A DNA stretch of 64,000 nt from Azotobacter vinelandii CA (GTDB taxonomy: Bacteria > Pseudomonadota > Gammaproteobacteria > Pseudomonadales > Pseudomonadaceae). The translations under genes and the position numbers were made by a program. The stretch is from positions 4,330,501 through 4,394,500 of the forward strand of contig NC_021149.1 in NCBI RefSeq assembly GCF_000380335.1. The letters are read 5' to 3'. Position 1 is the first letter of the stretch. Each line of letters opens with the position of its first letter. Under the pieces are notes generated by a model. The model did no database searches. It was not told the DNA's origin and saw nothing but the letters and a program-made list of their open reading frames with translations. Positions 25,471 through 33,740 of the stretch are shown here, one piece after another.

Positions 25471-25823
25471 GGGGCCGATTAGGATTCGACGCCGGTAACG
25501 AAACTTGAGGGGCATGCCGAGTTGGTGGCAGAACTCGTAAATCCACTGCTACAAACTCATAGTTGCCAACGACGACAACTACGCTCTGGCGGCTTAATGC
25601 CCCAGCAGTCTCCAGGGGATGCCTGTAAACCCGAAGAGACTGTCAGATAGAACAGGATCGCCGCCAAGTTCGCTGTAGACGTAACGGCTAAAACTCATAC
25701 AGCTCGCCCAAAGCACCCTGCCCGTCGGGCCGCAATGGGTTAACTCAATAGACAGGGCTAAGCATGTAGAACCGATAGCGGAGAGCTGGCGGACGGGGGT
25801 TCAAATCCCCCCGGCTCCACCAC
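25471..25823 (+). ncRNA. ssrA: tmRNA
   Basis: 353 nt from GGGGCCGATTAGGATTCGAC (5' acceptor and D-loop analogue) to GGCTCCACCA. The 5' GGGGCC pairs with 3' GGCTCC, and a T-arm GGGTTCAAATCC precedes the end. The tag ORF GCC...TAA (25565-25597) reads ANDDNYALAA, the Pseudomonas-type degradation tag. It rescues stalled ribosomes with SmpB. The 3' end doubles as attL of the island that follows, and the last 18 nt are duplicated at 31907-31924. The gene stays intact because the island supplies the same 3' end and a new terminator. Confidence 0.96.
25806..25823 (+). mobile_element. attL, within the 3' end of ssrA
   Basis: ATCCCCCCGGCTCCACCA, identical to 31907-31924. The tmRNA 3' end is a classic target for tyrosine integrases, and the integrase gene starts 112 bp further on. 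The two copies bound a 6.1-kb segment of visibly lower GC and accessory gene content. Confidence 0.92.
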
Positions 25824-25835
25824 ACAAAGCACAGA

Positions 25836-25856
25836 GCCCCGATTTCCGGGGCTTTG
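25836..25856 (+). terminator. Island-borne terminator behind ssrA
   Basis: AGCCCCG-ATTTC-CGGGGCT then TTG, 12 bp beyond attL. It now terminates ssrA and replaces the chromosomal terminator displaced to 31930. Confidence 0.7.
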
Positions 25857-25935
25857 CGCTGTCTGGGCCTGCCATTTCCAGCAGGTGAGACACTGAGCGG
25901 TCACATTCGCATGGGGCACCACACAGGCGCCCGGC

Positions 25936-27744
25936 ATGAAGCCCTCCCCCTCCTACCTGACCAAGAACCGCCACGGAACCTTCTACTTCCGAATGGTCAT
26001 TCCGGCCCCGTTGCGCACCCTGATCAACAGCAAGCGCGAAGTCAGACGCAGCCTCAAGACCGACAGCCGGCGACTTGCCATCAAACGAGCCCGCCAGTTC
26101 GCGGTCAGATACGAAACGGCATTCGACAAGGCGATCAGCAGCATGACGACTACCAGGGACGGCGACGACGTTCTAACCGAGGAAGACATCAAGCTCTTGG
26201 AAGAGCTGGACCTACCGGCAGCCGGCGCATGGTCGGATCAACCGAGCAACACCCCGCCGGAGCCGATCCTTACCGACGAACAGATTGAGGCCCGACAACG
26301 GCGCCGGGAAGTTGAACGCCTTCTTGCTGGCGCCTACGGCCGCGCCATTCCTACCGATCAGGAGCCGCTTGCCTCCCGGCTTCTGGAGCTTTCCAAGCCC
26401 TACCAGCCCACAGAGCTGCGGCAGATACTCCCCAGGCTCCGGGACGAGCTGATCAAGAGCGCCATTGCCCCTGCACCGGCGCCAGCACCGGCTCCGACCT
26501 TCGATCCAGCCATGGCAGACTGGACCCTGTACCAAGTTTGGCAACATCAGCTCGAACGCGACCGGGCCGACATCGCAGCGACCGGGGGCCAGGCACGGCA
26601 CGGGGGCACCCTTGAAGAACGCGAGCGACGCGCCAGGGTTATGACTGTGCTCACCCAGCACAAGCCTGTATGCCAGCTCTCAAAGCGCGACTGGCAGGCC
26701 GCTTATGACGCAGCCCGCCGCATGAAAGCCGGAGTCACGGTATCCGTTGCCCCAGACCCTCAAACTCCGCTCGCCGAGCTTCTAACGGACGATCCGGCGC
26801 TCATGACCGGGCATGAACGGACAACCGCCGTCATCGCCTCGATAAAGCAGCTCCAGACCTATGCGCGCTTCTTGGAGCTGACCACCATCAGCCCGGATGA
26901 TCTAGACATTCCACCGATCCAAGAGCGCACGACCGCCGGCAGCCGCTCATCCAAGGCAATTTTCACGCCATCTGACCTGGAAAAGATATTTTCGGGCTGG
27001 ATCTACCAGGGCGACATCCCCAGGCGAACCAAGGCATATCCGTTCTGGTACTGGTTGCCACTGGTCGCCTATTTCACCGGCGCACGCACCGGCGAAATCA
27101 CCCAGCTCGACACGGCCGACATCCGGGCTATCAACGGCCACCCGTGCTTCGATTTTTGTGAGGACGACCCGAAAGCCTTCGAGGCCAAACGGATCAAGAC
27201 AGGGGAAGCCCGCCAAGTTCCGATTCATCCTTGCCTAATCGAACTTGGCTTTCTCGACTATGTGGCCAGCCAAGCCCAGGACAGGCAGAAGAAACTATTC
27301 GGCGACGGGCTGACCTACATGGAGCCCCGGCACGACACGGACGCCAACAAAGAGGGCTGGACAAAGCGCGCCGGGAAGTTCTTCAACGAAGCGCCAGACG
27401 GCTATCTGGTTACAACTGGCGTCCACCAGCCAAGGGACGGCAAGTCGATTTATTCATTCCGGCACACACTGGTAACAACTCTCAGGAACGCCGAGCGCGG
27501 CGGTCAGGAGCTGAAACAGACCCTTATCAACGCCATTACCGGACACAGGGAAAAAGACGTGCAAGGCCGTCATTACGACAACGGCCCAACTATCGAACTC
27601 AAACTTGACGCGCTCTTGTTGATGCCGGTCCCGGAAGCTATCCAGCGGCTCAAGGGCTACAAACCTGACTTCGTGGACCGCTTCGGCGACACTCTGACCA
27701 AGAGTATCGCTAGCCACCGTCGCAAGTACCCACGCACGATATGA
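25936..27744 (+). CDS. int: Tyrosine recombinase/integrase of the ssrA island
   Basis: 602 residues, larger than most phage integrases. N-terminal arm-type region (SYLTKNRHGTFYFRMVIPAPLRTLINSKREVRRSLKT), a long SAM-like core-binding part with an Ala/Pro-rich linker (APAPAPAPAPTFDPAMA), and a C-terminal catalytic domain from about 330. Visible catalytic residues: Arg near 384 (TGARTGEI), Lys in KRIKTGEARQVPIHP, YSFRHT with Arg near 508 (the family His of HxxR is Tyr, as in related integrases), His in ITGHREKDV, and the nucleophile Tyr near 547 (GRHYDNGP). Position next to attL identifies it as the enzyme that inserted the island. Convergent with the HNH gene. Confidence 0.92.
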   Translation: MKPSPSYLTKNRHGTFYFRMVIPAPLRTLINSKREVRRSLKTDSRRLAIKRARQFAVRYETAFDKAISSMTTTRDGDDVLTEEDIKLLEELDLPAAGAWSDQPSNTPPEPILTDEQIEARQRRREVERLLAGAYGRAIPTDQEPLASRLLELSKPYQPTELRQILPRLRDELIKSAIAPAPAPAPAPTFDPAMADWTLYQVWQHQLERDRADIAATGGQARHGGTLEERERRARVMTVLTQHKPVCQLSKRDWQAAYDAARRMKAGVTVSVAPDPQTPLAELLTDDPALMTGHERTTAVIASIKQLQTYARFLELTTISPDDLDIPPIQERTTAGSRSSKAIFTPSDLEKIFSGWIYQGDIPRRTKAYPFWYWLPLVAYFTGARTGEITQLDTADIRAINGHPCFDFCEDDPKAFEAKRIKTGEARQVPIHPCLIELGFLDYVASQAQDRQKKLFGDGLTYMEPRHDTDANKEGWTKRAGKFFNEAPDGYLVTTGVHQPRDGKSIYSFRHTLVTTLRNAERGGQELKQTLINAITGHREKDVQGRHYDNGPTIELKLDALLLMPVPEAIQRLKGYKPDFVDRFGDTLTKSIASHRRKYPRTI

Positions 27745-27775
27745 GGCCAAGCCGTTGGAGAGCCAAGAGCGAGTG

Positions 27776-28441
27776 CTAACGCTTGGCTCTTGCCTTCCAG
27801 CGCTCAAAGAACTCAGCAGCCTGCCCACTATCAATGAAGTCAAATAAGAACTCTTTCGCCTCAATGAGAGTTTCGTGATCCTGCTTGCCAAAGACATCAT
27901 CTATCTCAAGCCGGAAAAAATGGGCTTGTGCTACGATGGCAGCCTTGTATCCCTTGTGCTGTATCGTGTGCCTGCCTCCCTTCTCTGACCACTTGGACGA
28001 AGTCAGGAACCTTCTGAGTCGCCCGAGCCTCTTTCGTGCTTTCGTAGCTTCTTCCGTGCCCGTTAGATTGTCACAGCAGTCTGTGCCCACCCCCATTGGC
28101 TCCCAGTGAGGATGCTGTATATGGTGGACATAACGAATAGCGGTATCGCAAAGCTCGCAGGTGCCGAAGAGATCGCCAAGATCATCTTCCCCGATGTACT
28201 CCAAACCTGTGCTCGGCCTGATCTCGCCATGCTCCCTAGCATGACAGCCCTTGCATAAGGTTTCGCAGTCCGATGGGTCATACTCCCATGGCTTACGCCC
28301 TCGAATGTAGTGCTTGTGGTGGACTTGAAGAACGACACCATCCGCCTCAGTGCGGCCGCACTCTAAGCAAGCGCCACTATCCAGCTCAATGATCCGCGCC
28401 CTGAACACAGCCCACTTTTTATCAGCATGCAAATTAGCCAT
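27776..28441 (-). CDS. HNH nuclease-like protein with second zinc module
   Basis: 221 residues from an ATG preceded by GGAAAGG; an ATG 27 bp upstream lacks a comparable site. N-terminal HNH motif (CLECGRT, LQVHHKHYIRGRKPWEYDPSDCETLCKGCHAREHG): two CxxC pairs bracketing the HH and a final His. A second Cys/His cluster follows (GTCELCDTAIRYVHHIQHPHWEPMGVGTDCCDNLTG), then a basic helical tail. HNH genes are frequent on phages and satellites, where they assist packaging or attack competitors; which applies is unknown. It is the only leftward gene of the island, convergent with int. Confidence 0.7.
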   Translation of the reverse strand: MANLHADKKWAVFRARIIELDSGACLECGRTEADGVVLQVHHKHYIRGRKPWEYDPSDCETLCKGCHAREHGEIRPSTGLEYIGEDDLGDLFGTCELCDTAIRYVHHIQHPHWEPMGVGTDCCDNLTGTEEATKARKRLGRLRRFLTSSKWSEKGGRHTIQHKGYKAAIVAQAHFFRLEIDDVFGKQDHETLIEAKEFLFDFIDSGQAAEFFERWKARAKR

Positions 28442-28616
28442 GCCTTTCCTTTCCGCCGCATAACTCATTTGCTGGCTTTTCTAGCTAGCACTACAGACGG
28501 CGAAGATTATCAGGCCGCACAGCCAGAGCGGCCACTGGCCGCATAGCTCATAAAGTACACCTTTTGAGCCATACAAACGGCGCTCTCCCAACAGCGAAAG
28601 AATGCAGGCTCCAGCC

Positions 28617-28679
28617 TGGATCAAATCTGTTGAAAACTTCTGAGCCAGACGCTAAATTCTGAGCCAGTATTTTGATCCA
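28617..28679. repeat. Structured repeat block upstream of the serine recombinase
   Basis: A 63-bp block with 9-bp inverted ends TGGATCAAA (28617-28625) and TTTGATCCA (28671-28679) enclosing two direct copies of TTCTGAGCCAG (28638-28648, 28657-28667) 19 bp apart. A related TTTTGAGCCA lies at 28562-28571. It ends 19 bp before the recombinase ATG. Candidate recombination (res-like) site or autoregulatory operator. Confidence 0.5.
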
Positions 28680-28698
28680 TACATCAGAGCCCCTAATC

Positions 28699-29268
28699 AT
28701 GACCGCTACCCTCGCCTATGCCCGCGTATCTACTGACGGGCAAACCATCAATGCACAACGCCATGCTATCGAACAGCGCCATAGCATTGCCGATGGCCAC
28801 TGGTTCTTCGATGAGGCCACCAGCGGCGCAACCAAGGCGCTCCAACGCCCCGGCTTCGCAAAGCTATTTTCGTTCGCCCGCTCCGGTGACACCTTGATCG
28901 TTGCTGCCATCGACCGCCTTGGCCGGAACACCATCGACGTGCTCGAAACCGTAGAGGCGTTACAAGCCAAAGGCGTAGCAATCATTTCTCTGCGTGAAGG
29001 ATTCGACCTTGCCAGTCCAATAGGCAAGGCCATGCTCACCATGCTGGCCGCTGTTGCCGAGCTTGAGCGCTCCAACATCAAAGCCCGCCAGCGGGCCGGC
29101 ATTGATCGCGCCAAGGCGGAAGGCAAGAAGCTCGGAGCGCCCAAACAGATCGACGACAAGGCCGTCGCAGCCTGGAGAAAGGAAACCGGAGAGACGATCA
29201 GCGGCACCGCCGCCCACTTCCAAATATCCACAGCAGCAGTTAAACGTGCCTGCCGCTCTTATGCATAA
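28699..29268 (+). CDS. Serine recombinase (resolvase/invertase family)
   Basis: 189 residues from MTATLAYARVSTDGQT. Catalytic domain about 1-135 with the nucleophile Ser in YARVSTDGQ and conserved DRLGRNTIDVLE and FDLASPIGKAMLTMLAAVAELER. Short C-terminal helix-turn-helix (about 150-189, KETGETISGTAAHFQISTAAVKRACRSY). Length and layout match Tn3-type resolvases and DNA invertases. A small element carrying both a tyrosine and a serine recombinase suggests dimer or replication-intermediate resolution, or an invertible/operator site; the repeats at 28617-28679 are the obvious target. A start 27 bp upstream is possible but has no better ribosome site. Confidence 0.9.
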   Translation: MTATLAYARVSTDGQTINAQRHAIEQRHSIADGHWFFDEATSGATKALQRPGFAKLFSFARSGDTLIVAAIDRLGRNTIDVLETVEALQAKGVAIISLREGFDLASPIGKAMLTMLAAVAELERSNIKARQRAGIDRAKAEGKKLGAPKQIDDKAVAAWRKETGETISGTAAHFQISTAAVKRACRSYA

Positions 29269-29423
29269 AATCTATGATCCAATCCTTACACATAGAAACA
29301 CTTGACATAAGAAACCGAAACAAGCGAGTTTAGGAAGCCGCCATAGAGCGACCTTAAACACAACCATAACCATTGCGAGATTTGAGGAACCCGGAATGAT
29401 CATCACCACATAGAGGCAATACC

Positions 29424-29825
29424 ATGCCGTACAGCCCCAAAGCCGTTGAACTTGCCCGCGACTTCATGCGCGACGACAAGGGCAGCTATAGCCAACTCGC
29501 TACCTACCTCGACCTGTTCGCTCCCCGCGCCGAGAACTGGACGAAAGATAGCGCCTATCACCTCTGCCGTTCTCACGGGATTAGCTCGGTTCGCCGCTCC
29601 CCAGGCCAACCCGCAGCAGCCAAGACCCAGCGTGCTAAGACCGTTGCCAGGATCATTACCGCCACGCTCGAAGCCCTTGCCGCCACCAGCAAGACCCTCA
29701 CCGATATCGCCCCTGTAAACCGAATGGAAGTCACAAGGCTTTCCGGTTCCTGCGCTTCGCGAGAAGCCGTATGGCGAAACTGGCCCAAACTGGAAGCCGA
29801 GCTAAATAAGCTCGCCGGCTTGTAA
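29424..29825 (+). CDS. Hypothetical island protein, possible DNA-binding
   Basis: 133 residues (MPYSPKAVELARDFMRDDKGSYSQLATYLDLFAP...). Not recognised. The N-terminal third looks helical with a helix-turn-helix-like pattern (AVELARDFMRDDKGSYSQLATYL), followed by a basic Ala/Gln stretch (GQPAAAKTQRAKTVARIITATLEAL) and a C-terminal Trp-containing helix. No Cys motifs or membrane segments. It is 13 bp upstream of the next gene, so probably the two are one transcript. Could be a regulator or DNA-packaging helper. Confidence 0.6.
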   Translation: MPYSPKAVELARDFMRDDKGSYSQLATYLDLFAPRAENWTKDSAYHLCRSHGISSVRRSPGQPAAAKTQRAKTVARIITATLEALAATSKTLTDIAPVNRMEVTRLSGSCASREAVWRNWPKLEAELNKLAGL

Positions 29826-29838
29826 GGGAGCGCTAGCA

Positions 29839-30447
29839 ATGCCCCGAGCCAAGCGGAAAACCCCGAATGAGATAGTCGAGATTCTGGCCATGAAGGAAGC
29901 TGGCTGGACTGAGCCGGCCATCGCCCAGAAGCTCGATATATCAATCTCGACCATCCGGCGAATCACCAAGAAGCACGGCATCAAGACTGGCGCCGCACAA
30001 GCTGCACTTGTTCAGCAAGCCCGAGAGCAACTGCTCGATAACGCCTTTCTGCTCGACAGAGCCCAAGAGATCGCGGCGGCCATGGTCAACGATGACTTCG
30101 CCATCGCCCAGCAGATTCGCCAGAAAGTTTCCGAAGCCGTCGAATCCATCGACCCCACGGCCGGCCAGTTGGCGCTTCGTGGTCTCGCCGCAGCTGCAAC
30201 CGCCTTGAAGCTGAGCCAGGATGTTTGGCGCCGTGCGCTCCCCCTGGACCGACTCAACGAAGCGCACCACGTAGAGGAGCTACCGGAACTCGTGGTCAGG
30301 GTCATGACGGAAGAAGACGTAAAGGAGCTGCGCGAGCGCCAGCGCCGGGAGCTGGCTGTTCTCAACGGCGAAGTGATTGACGATGAAGAATCCCCACCCA
30401 CCCCAGAAGAAGGCAACGACATCATCGTTATCGACGACTCAGACTGA
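29839..30447 (+). CDS. HTH protein with small-terminase-like layout
   Basis: 202 residues, with an AAGGGAG Shine-Dalgarno. N-terminal helix-turn-helix (TPNEIVEILAMKEAGWTEPAIAQKLDISISTIRRITKKHGI) as in resolvase C-termini and phage small terminases. A long helical middle follows (AREQLLDNAFLLDRAQEIAAAMVNDDF...LKLSQDVWRRALPLDRL), then a very acidic tail (NGEVIDDEESPPTPEEGNDIIVIDDSD). HTH + helical oligomerisation + acidic tail is the layout of phage TerS proteins. Satellites often carry their own TerS to redirect packaging, but no family match can be claimed from reading alone. Confidence 0.55.
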   Translation: MPRAKRKTPNEIVEILAMKEAGWTEPAIAQKLDISISTIRRITKKHGIKTGAAQAALVQQAREQLLDNAFLLDRAQEIAAAMVNDDFAIAQQIRQKVSEAVESIDPTAGQLALRGLAAAATALKLSQDVWRRALPLDRLNEAHHVEELPELVVRVMTEEDVKELRERQRRELAVLNGEVIDDEESPPTPEEGNDIIVIDDSD

Positions 30448-30550
30448 TCATTTTTTAACCAGACAGTGAGTTGTCAAAACCTTAGAAAAAGGCGCTGCCC
30501 CTCAACCCACAGGCTTCTAAAAGCGCCACGCATTTTTGAAATTCAGACCC

Positions 30551-31384
30551 ATGACTGCCACCAACCCAGCCCCTTCAGGAAAGATCCCAAAGCCGCGCCA
30601 GCCAGAGCGGCCTTTAGGAGATTTTCCAAAAGCAGGGCAGCCTACGGCATCAGCCAAAACCCCCTGTAGCCCTGAAAAGGCGGGGCTTCTAGCCAGGCTC
30701 TATACCGGCCGCCACAAGGGGCATGTAGTCAAGAAGAAAAAAATAGAAAAATCAGAAGAAGAAGAAGCACGAAAAAGCTCAAAGGACTTAGAGAACAGCT
30801 TTGCCAAGGAAATAGCCAAGATCCTCGCCTCTGGCTCGGATCTTCCTGACTGGGAGCGAAGACTAACGGGTGAACTCAAACAGCACTTCGCCATGCTTGC
30901 CTTGGGTCATCAGCCCAACGCTCACGCCATTAGCATCCGGTTAGATCACAAGACAGCAGAAGCAGCCCTCTCGGCTCCCAAAAGCCCTACGGACTACCTT
31001 TCCGCAATTCTGCGGAATCATGGCATCAAGGATATGGCCTTCTGCCTGGAGTTTAGCGACACCGAAAGCGATGAAAACCATCCGCTTCATCTCCACGGCA
31101 TTGCCATCATTCCGGCTGATCAACCTTCGCGGCTTGCAAATAATCTACGGAAGGCTATGGCCAGTGATTACCGGCAGCGCTACAAAAATCAAGCTATCGA
31201 CATTCAGCCGATCAGCACTCCTGGCACATGGACATCTTACTGTTCAAAAAACCAGCAGAGCACTGCTCGCCAGCTGAAATCCAGCCCGGTCTATGCCAGC
31301 CAATCAGCCAAAAGGGCGGGGAAACGCCTCTATGAAGGTATCCGGGCTTGGGTCCGCCCCAAAACACCCCGCAAGACCTCCTAG
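30551..31384 (+). CDS. Candidate HUH endonuclease / replication initiator
   Basis: 277 residues from ATG 30551; a TTG five codons upstream is an alternative. The N-terminal about 85 residues are Pro/Lys-rich with a KKKKIEKSEEEEARKSSK charged run. From about 110 the sequence resembles a Rep fold: AHAISIRLDHKTA, then LHLHGIAII with the His-x-His motif (His180-Leu-His182), then WTSYCSKN with Tyr230 and Lys233 (YxxK). These are motifs 2 and 3 of rolling-circle/HUH nickases. The final 50 residues are basic. If correct, the element can be nicked and replicated as single-stranded DNA. No mobilisation partner genes are seen. Confidence 0.55.
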   Translation: MTATNPAPSGKIPKPRQPERPLGDFPKAGQPTASAKTPCSPEKAGLLARLYTGRHKGHVVKKKKIEKSEEEEARKSSKDLENSFAKEIAKILASGSDLPDWERRLTGELKQHFAMLALGHQPNAHAISIRLDHKTAEAALSAPKSPTDYLSAILRNHGIKDMAFCLEFSDTESDENHPLHLHGIAIIPADQPSRLANNLRKAMASDYRQRYKNQAIDIQPISTPGTWTSYCSKNQQSTARQLKSSPVYASQSAKRAGKRLYEGIRAWVRPKTPRKTS

Positions 31385-31511
31385 GAGCCCCTACAAAGGC
31401 CGATCAAGCGAAATGGCACCCCCCTGCAAAAAACGAGATCGCGCATCCTAGATGCCTTGCAAGCGCCACCAAAAGCATTCTCAACAAACAGCAAGCCCCG
31501 GAGTTCTCGCC

Positions 31512-31715
31512 ATGCAGCATCGCCAACTGAAGTACGAAGACGCCGTCGACCTTATTGAGCACATCAACGCCGTCGAGATCCACGCTTATGCCGATACCCA
31601 GGTATTCAAGGGCACAAGACCGGAATCCGGCATTCCTACCTTCATCATCGTGACAGGAACCGACGCCCTGTTAATCGAAGCCCGGCCCGAGCTACAAGCC
31701 GCCCACACAAACTGA
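31512..31715 (+). CDS. Small hypothetical island protein
   Basis: 67 residues (MQHRQLKYEDAVDLIEHINAVEIHAYADTQVF...). The ATG is 8 nt after a GGAG, which favours it over an upstream in-frame ATG that would add 20 residues. One compact alpha/beta-looking domain ending IIVTGTDALLIEARPEL. Not recognised. Last gene before attR. Confidence 0.5.
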   Translation: MQHRQLKYEDAVDLIEHINAVEIHAYADTQVFKGTRPESGIPTFIIVTGTDALLIEARPELQAAHTN

Positions 31716-31906
31716 TCAAAAAACAACCAACCATCAACCCCCAGCCGGTTTCAGGTTCAAATCCTGTTGCCGGGCAACCCCAGCAGACGCTATTTTCGCC
31801 CGCACCATCAACCACTCCCATCAGGGTGTGACACTGTGCGGACGATGGCGGAAGGCTGCCCCTTGTAGATCAGGCAGTTACGGGAGTATGCGGACGTAAG
31901 GTCCTC

Positions 31907-31924
31907 ATCCCCCCGGCTCCACCA
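31907..31924 (+). mobile_element. attR
   Basis: ATCCCCCCGGCTCCACCA, exact copy of the tmRNA 3' end. The 80 bp to its left (TGTAGAT...GCGGACG) also resembles the tmRNA 3' region in diluted form, as if a decayed ssrA end lies there. A strong terminator begins 6 bp to the right. Confidence 0.9.
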
Positions 31925-31929
31925 AACAA

Positions 31930-31965
31930 GCCCCTGAAAATATTGAAAATTTTCAGGGGCTTTTT
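31930..31965 (+). terminator. Displaced ssrA terminator
   Basis: GCCCCTGAAAAT, 7-nt loop, ATTTTCAGGGGC, then TTTTT: a 12-bp perfect stem with U-tract. Immediately outside attR, so it was most likely the original ssrA terminator before island insertion. Confidence 0.9.
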
Positions 31966-32085
31966 CTTGGATTCGAAAAAGTGCCGAAATCGGCGAGCGC
32001 AGTGTCGCTTCGCATCCAACGCCTCCCCCCGCTCGTTTCGCCGCGCCGCCCGGAAACCCGGGTGGCGCGGCCAGGGAGCGAGCGC

Positions 32086-32916
32086 TCAGGCCGGACGCAC
32101 ACCGGTACGGATCAGCGTCCCGACGTGCTCGCCGCGCAACGCGGCGGTGAGTCGACCCGGCACGAGTCCGTTCACCACCTGCACGCGCTCGATGTGGCGC
32201 GCGGTCGCCATGACGTCGAGGAGTGCGCGGTCGACCGGCAGTGGGCCTTCCGACTTCGCCAGGTCGGTGGCGCTCGTCTCCGGCAGGAAGCGTGCCTGCC
32301 CCCTATCGGGGCCATTGGGATCGGCGGTGTATATCCCGTCCACGTTCTCGACGATGGTCAGGCCGGCCGCGCCGAATGCATCGGCGAGCAGGAAGGCACC
32401 GGTGTCGGCCCGGTGCGGCGGGATGCGCGAGCCCGGGAACTCGTGGTGGTGGTAGGGCGGGAAGGCGCTGCCGACCACGGCGCGGGTGGCGGAGAGGTGG
32501 ATCGCCAGTTGGTCGGCGACGGTCGGATGCTCGACGTAGGAGACGCCCTCGGAGGCGAGCATCGCCGCGAGGATGTGGCCGTTCTGCCCGGCTTCGCTGG
32601 CAGCCAGCGGGGCGAGCGAGCCGACCGGCAGGCCGAGGTCGAGGCCGACGCTGAAGACGTGGCGGGCACGGACACCGGCACCGGTCAGGATCAGCAGGCG
32701 GTGCTCGGGCAGCAGCTTGCGCAGTTCCTCGACGAGCGGCAGGATCGCATCGGCGCCACGATCCATGACGCGGCCACCGATCTTGACGACCTGCAGCCAG
32801 GGCAGCAGGCGGATCGGGCGCTTGCCGGCGACCGGACGGGTGAGATCGCGGTCCTGCAGGGTCTGGCGCGCGAGCGGCGAGATGACGTGCTTGATGCTGT
32901 TGGTAGTGTCGGTCAT
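32086..32916 (-). CDS. mosA: Molybdenum storage protein alpha subunit
   Basis: 276 residues, recognised as A. vinelandii MosA. Amino-acid-kinase fold ([40 protein letters not shown]). With MosB it forms an (alpha-beta)3 cage in the cytosol that packs up to about a hundred Mo atoms as polyoxomolybdate clusters using ATP, supplying nitrogenase cofactor synthesis. The polyoxometalate-binding region is intact: Glu129-His130 (YVEH) and the His156-157-158 run in [13 protein letters not shown]. It lies 11 bp downstream of mosB, so co-transcribed. The gene order mosB-mosA next to an ssrA island is notable. Confidence 0.96.
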
Positions 32917-32927
32917 GGCGGTGGTTC

Positions 32928-33740
32928 TCAGCTCGCGGTGATGATGGTGCCGACGTGCTCGCCTGCGAGCGCGCGGGTCAGGTTGCCGGGGACGAGGCCG
33001 TTCACGACCTGCACCTCGCGGACATGCTGAGCCGACTGGAGGAGGTCGAGCACCGGGAACTCGAGGATCGAGTCGTGCAGCCCCTTCGCCTTCATTTCGT
33101 CGACCGAGATCCTCGGGATGAAGGTGGCGTCCTTCGAGGTCTTCGGGTTGGCGGTGTAGAGGCCGTCCTCGTCCTTGACGAAGATCATCTGCTTGCAGCC
33201 GAACTGTTCAGCCAGCAGGAAGCAGCCGGCGTCGGTGCGGTAGGGCGGAATCACACCTTCGGCAGCGGGACGCATCCACAACTTGTAGGGCGGCATGCCG
33301 CTGAAGACGACGGCGTTCACCTCGGCGAGGGAAAGCGGCACCGCCGACAGTCCGGCACCGCCGACCACGGGGATACCGTGCTTCGCCAGGAGTTGCCCCA
33401 GCATGGCGGCGTTCTGGTCGGCCACCGAAGAGCCGAGCTGCGCGAGCACGCCCGCCGGCAGACCGAGCCCGGCGGCGATCGAGTAGAGGTGCCGGGCCCG
33501 GGTGCCTGCACCGGTACCGATCAGCAGCTTGTGGTTCTTGCGGGCGGCGACGATCTCGTCCACCAGCGGATAGACCGCCGCTCGGCCACGATCGATGACA
33601 CTCTGTCCACCGATCTTGATCACCGTCGCATCCGGCAGAATCCGGAAGTCCGCCGCCGCCGCCGCTGCCGCCTGAAGCTGCGGGTCGGTCAGTGATCGCT
33701 GCATGAGGAGCTCTTCGAGCTCCGCTGTCGAGTTGGCCAT
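32928..33740 (-). CDS. mosB: Molybdenum storage protein beta subunit
   Basis: 270 residues starting [19 protein letters not shown], with Shine-Dalgarno AAAGGA 7 nt upstream; the frame stays open 76 codons further but that part has no family match. Same amino-acid-kinase fold ([42 protein letters not shown]). MosB is the subunit that hydrolyses ATP in the cage. First gene of mosB-mosA. Its upstream region is cut 352 bp ahead of the start by the rearrangement breakpoint at 34093, and the truncated gcl 5' fragment now reads towards it. Confidence 0.96.

Larger units (their letters stand above)
25806..31924. mobile_element. 6.1-kb integrative element in ssrA
   Basis: Bounded by 18-bp attL/attR. 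Order: tyrosine integrase (+), HNH protein (-), serine recombinase (+), two DNA-binding-type ORFs (+), HUH-like protein (+), 67-aa ORF (+). There are no capsid, tail, lysis or conjugation genes. It fits a satellite or small integrative mobilisable element rather than a prophage remnant, because every gene is open and starts have ribosome-binding sites. Cargo cannot be named with confidence. Confidence 0.88.

Noticed and set aside
31749-31790. tRNA-like T-arm (GGTTCAAATCC) before attR
   Set aside because: Only a T-arm-like stem is present; no acceptor, D or anticodon arm and no CCA end in register.
25806-31924. Prophage
   Set aside because: No capsid, portal, tail, lysis or large terminase gene in 6 kb; attachment site and integrase alone do not make a phage.
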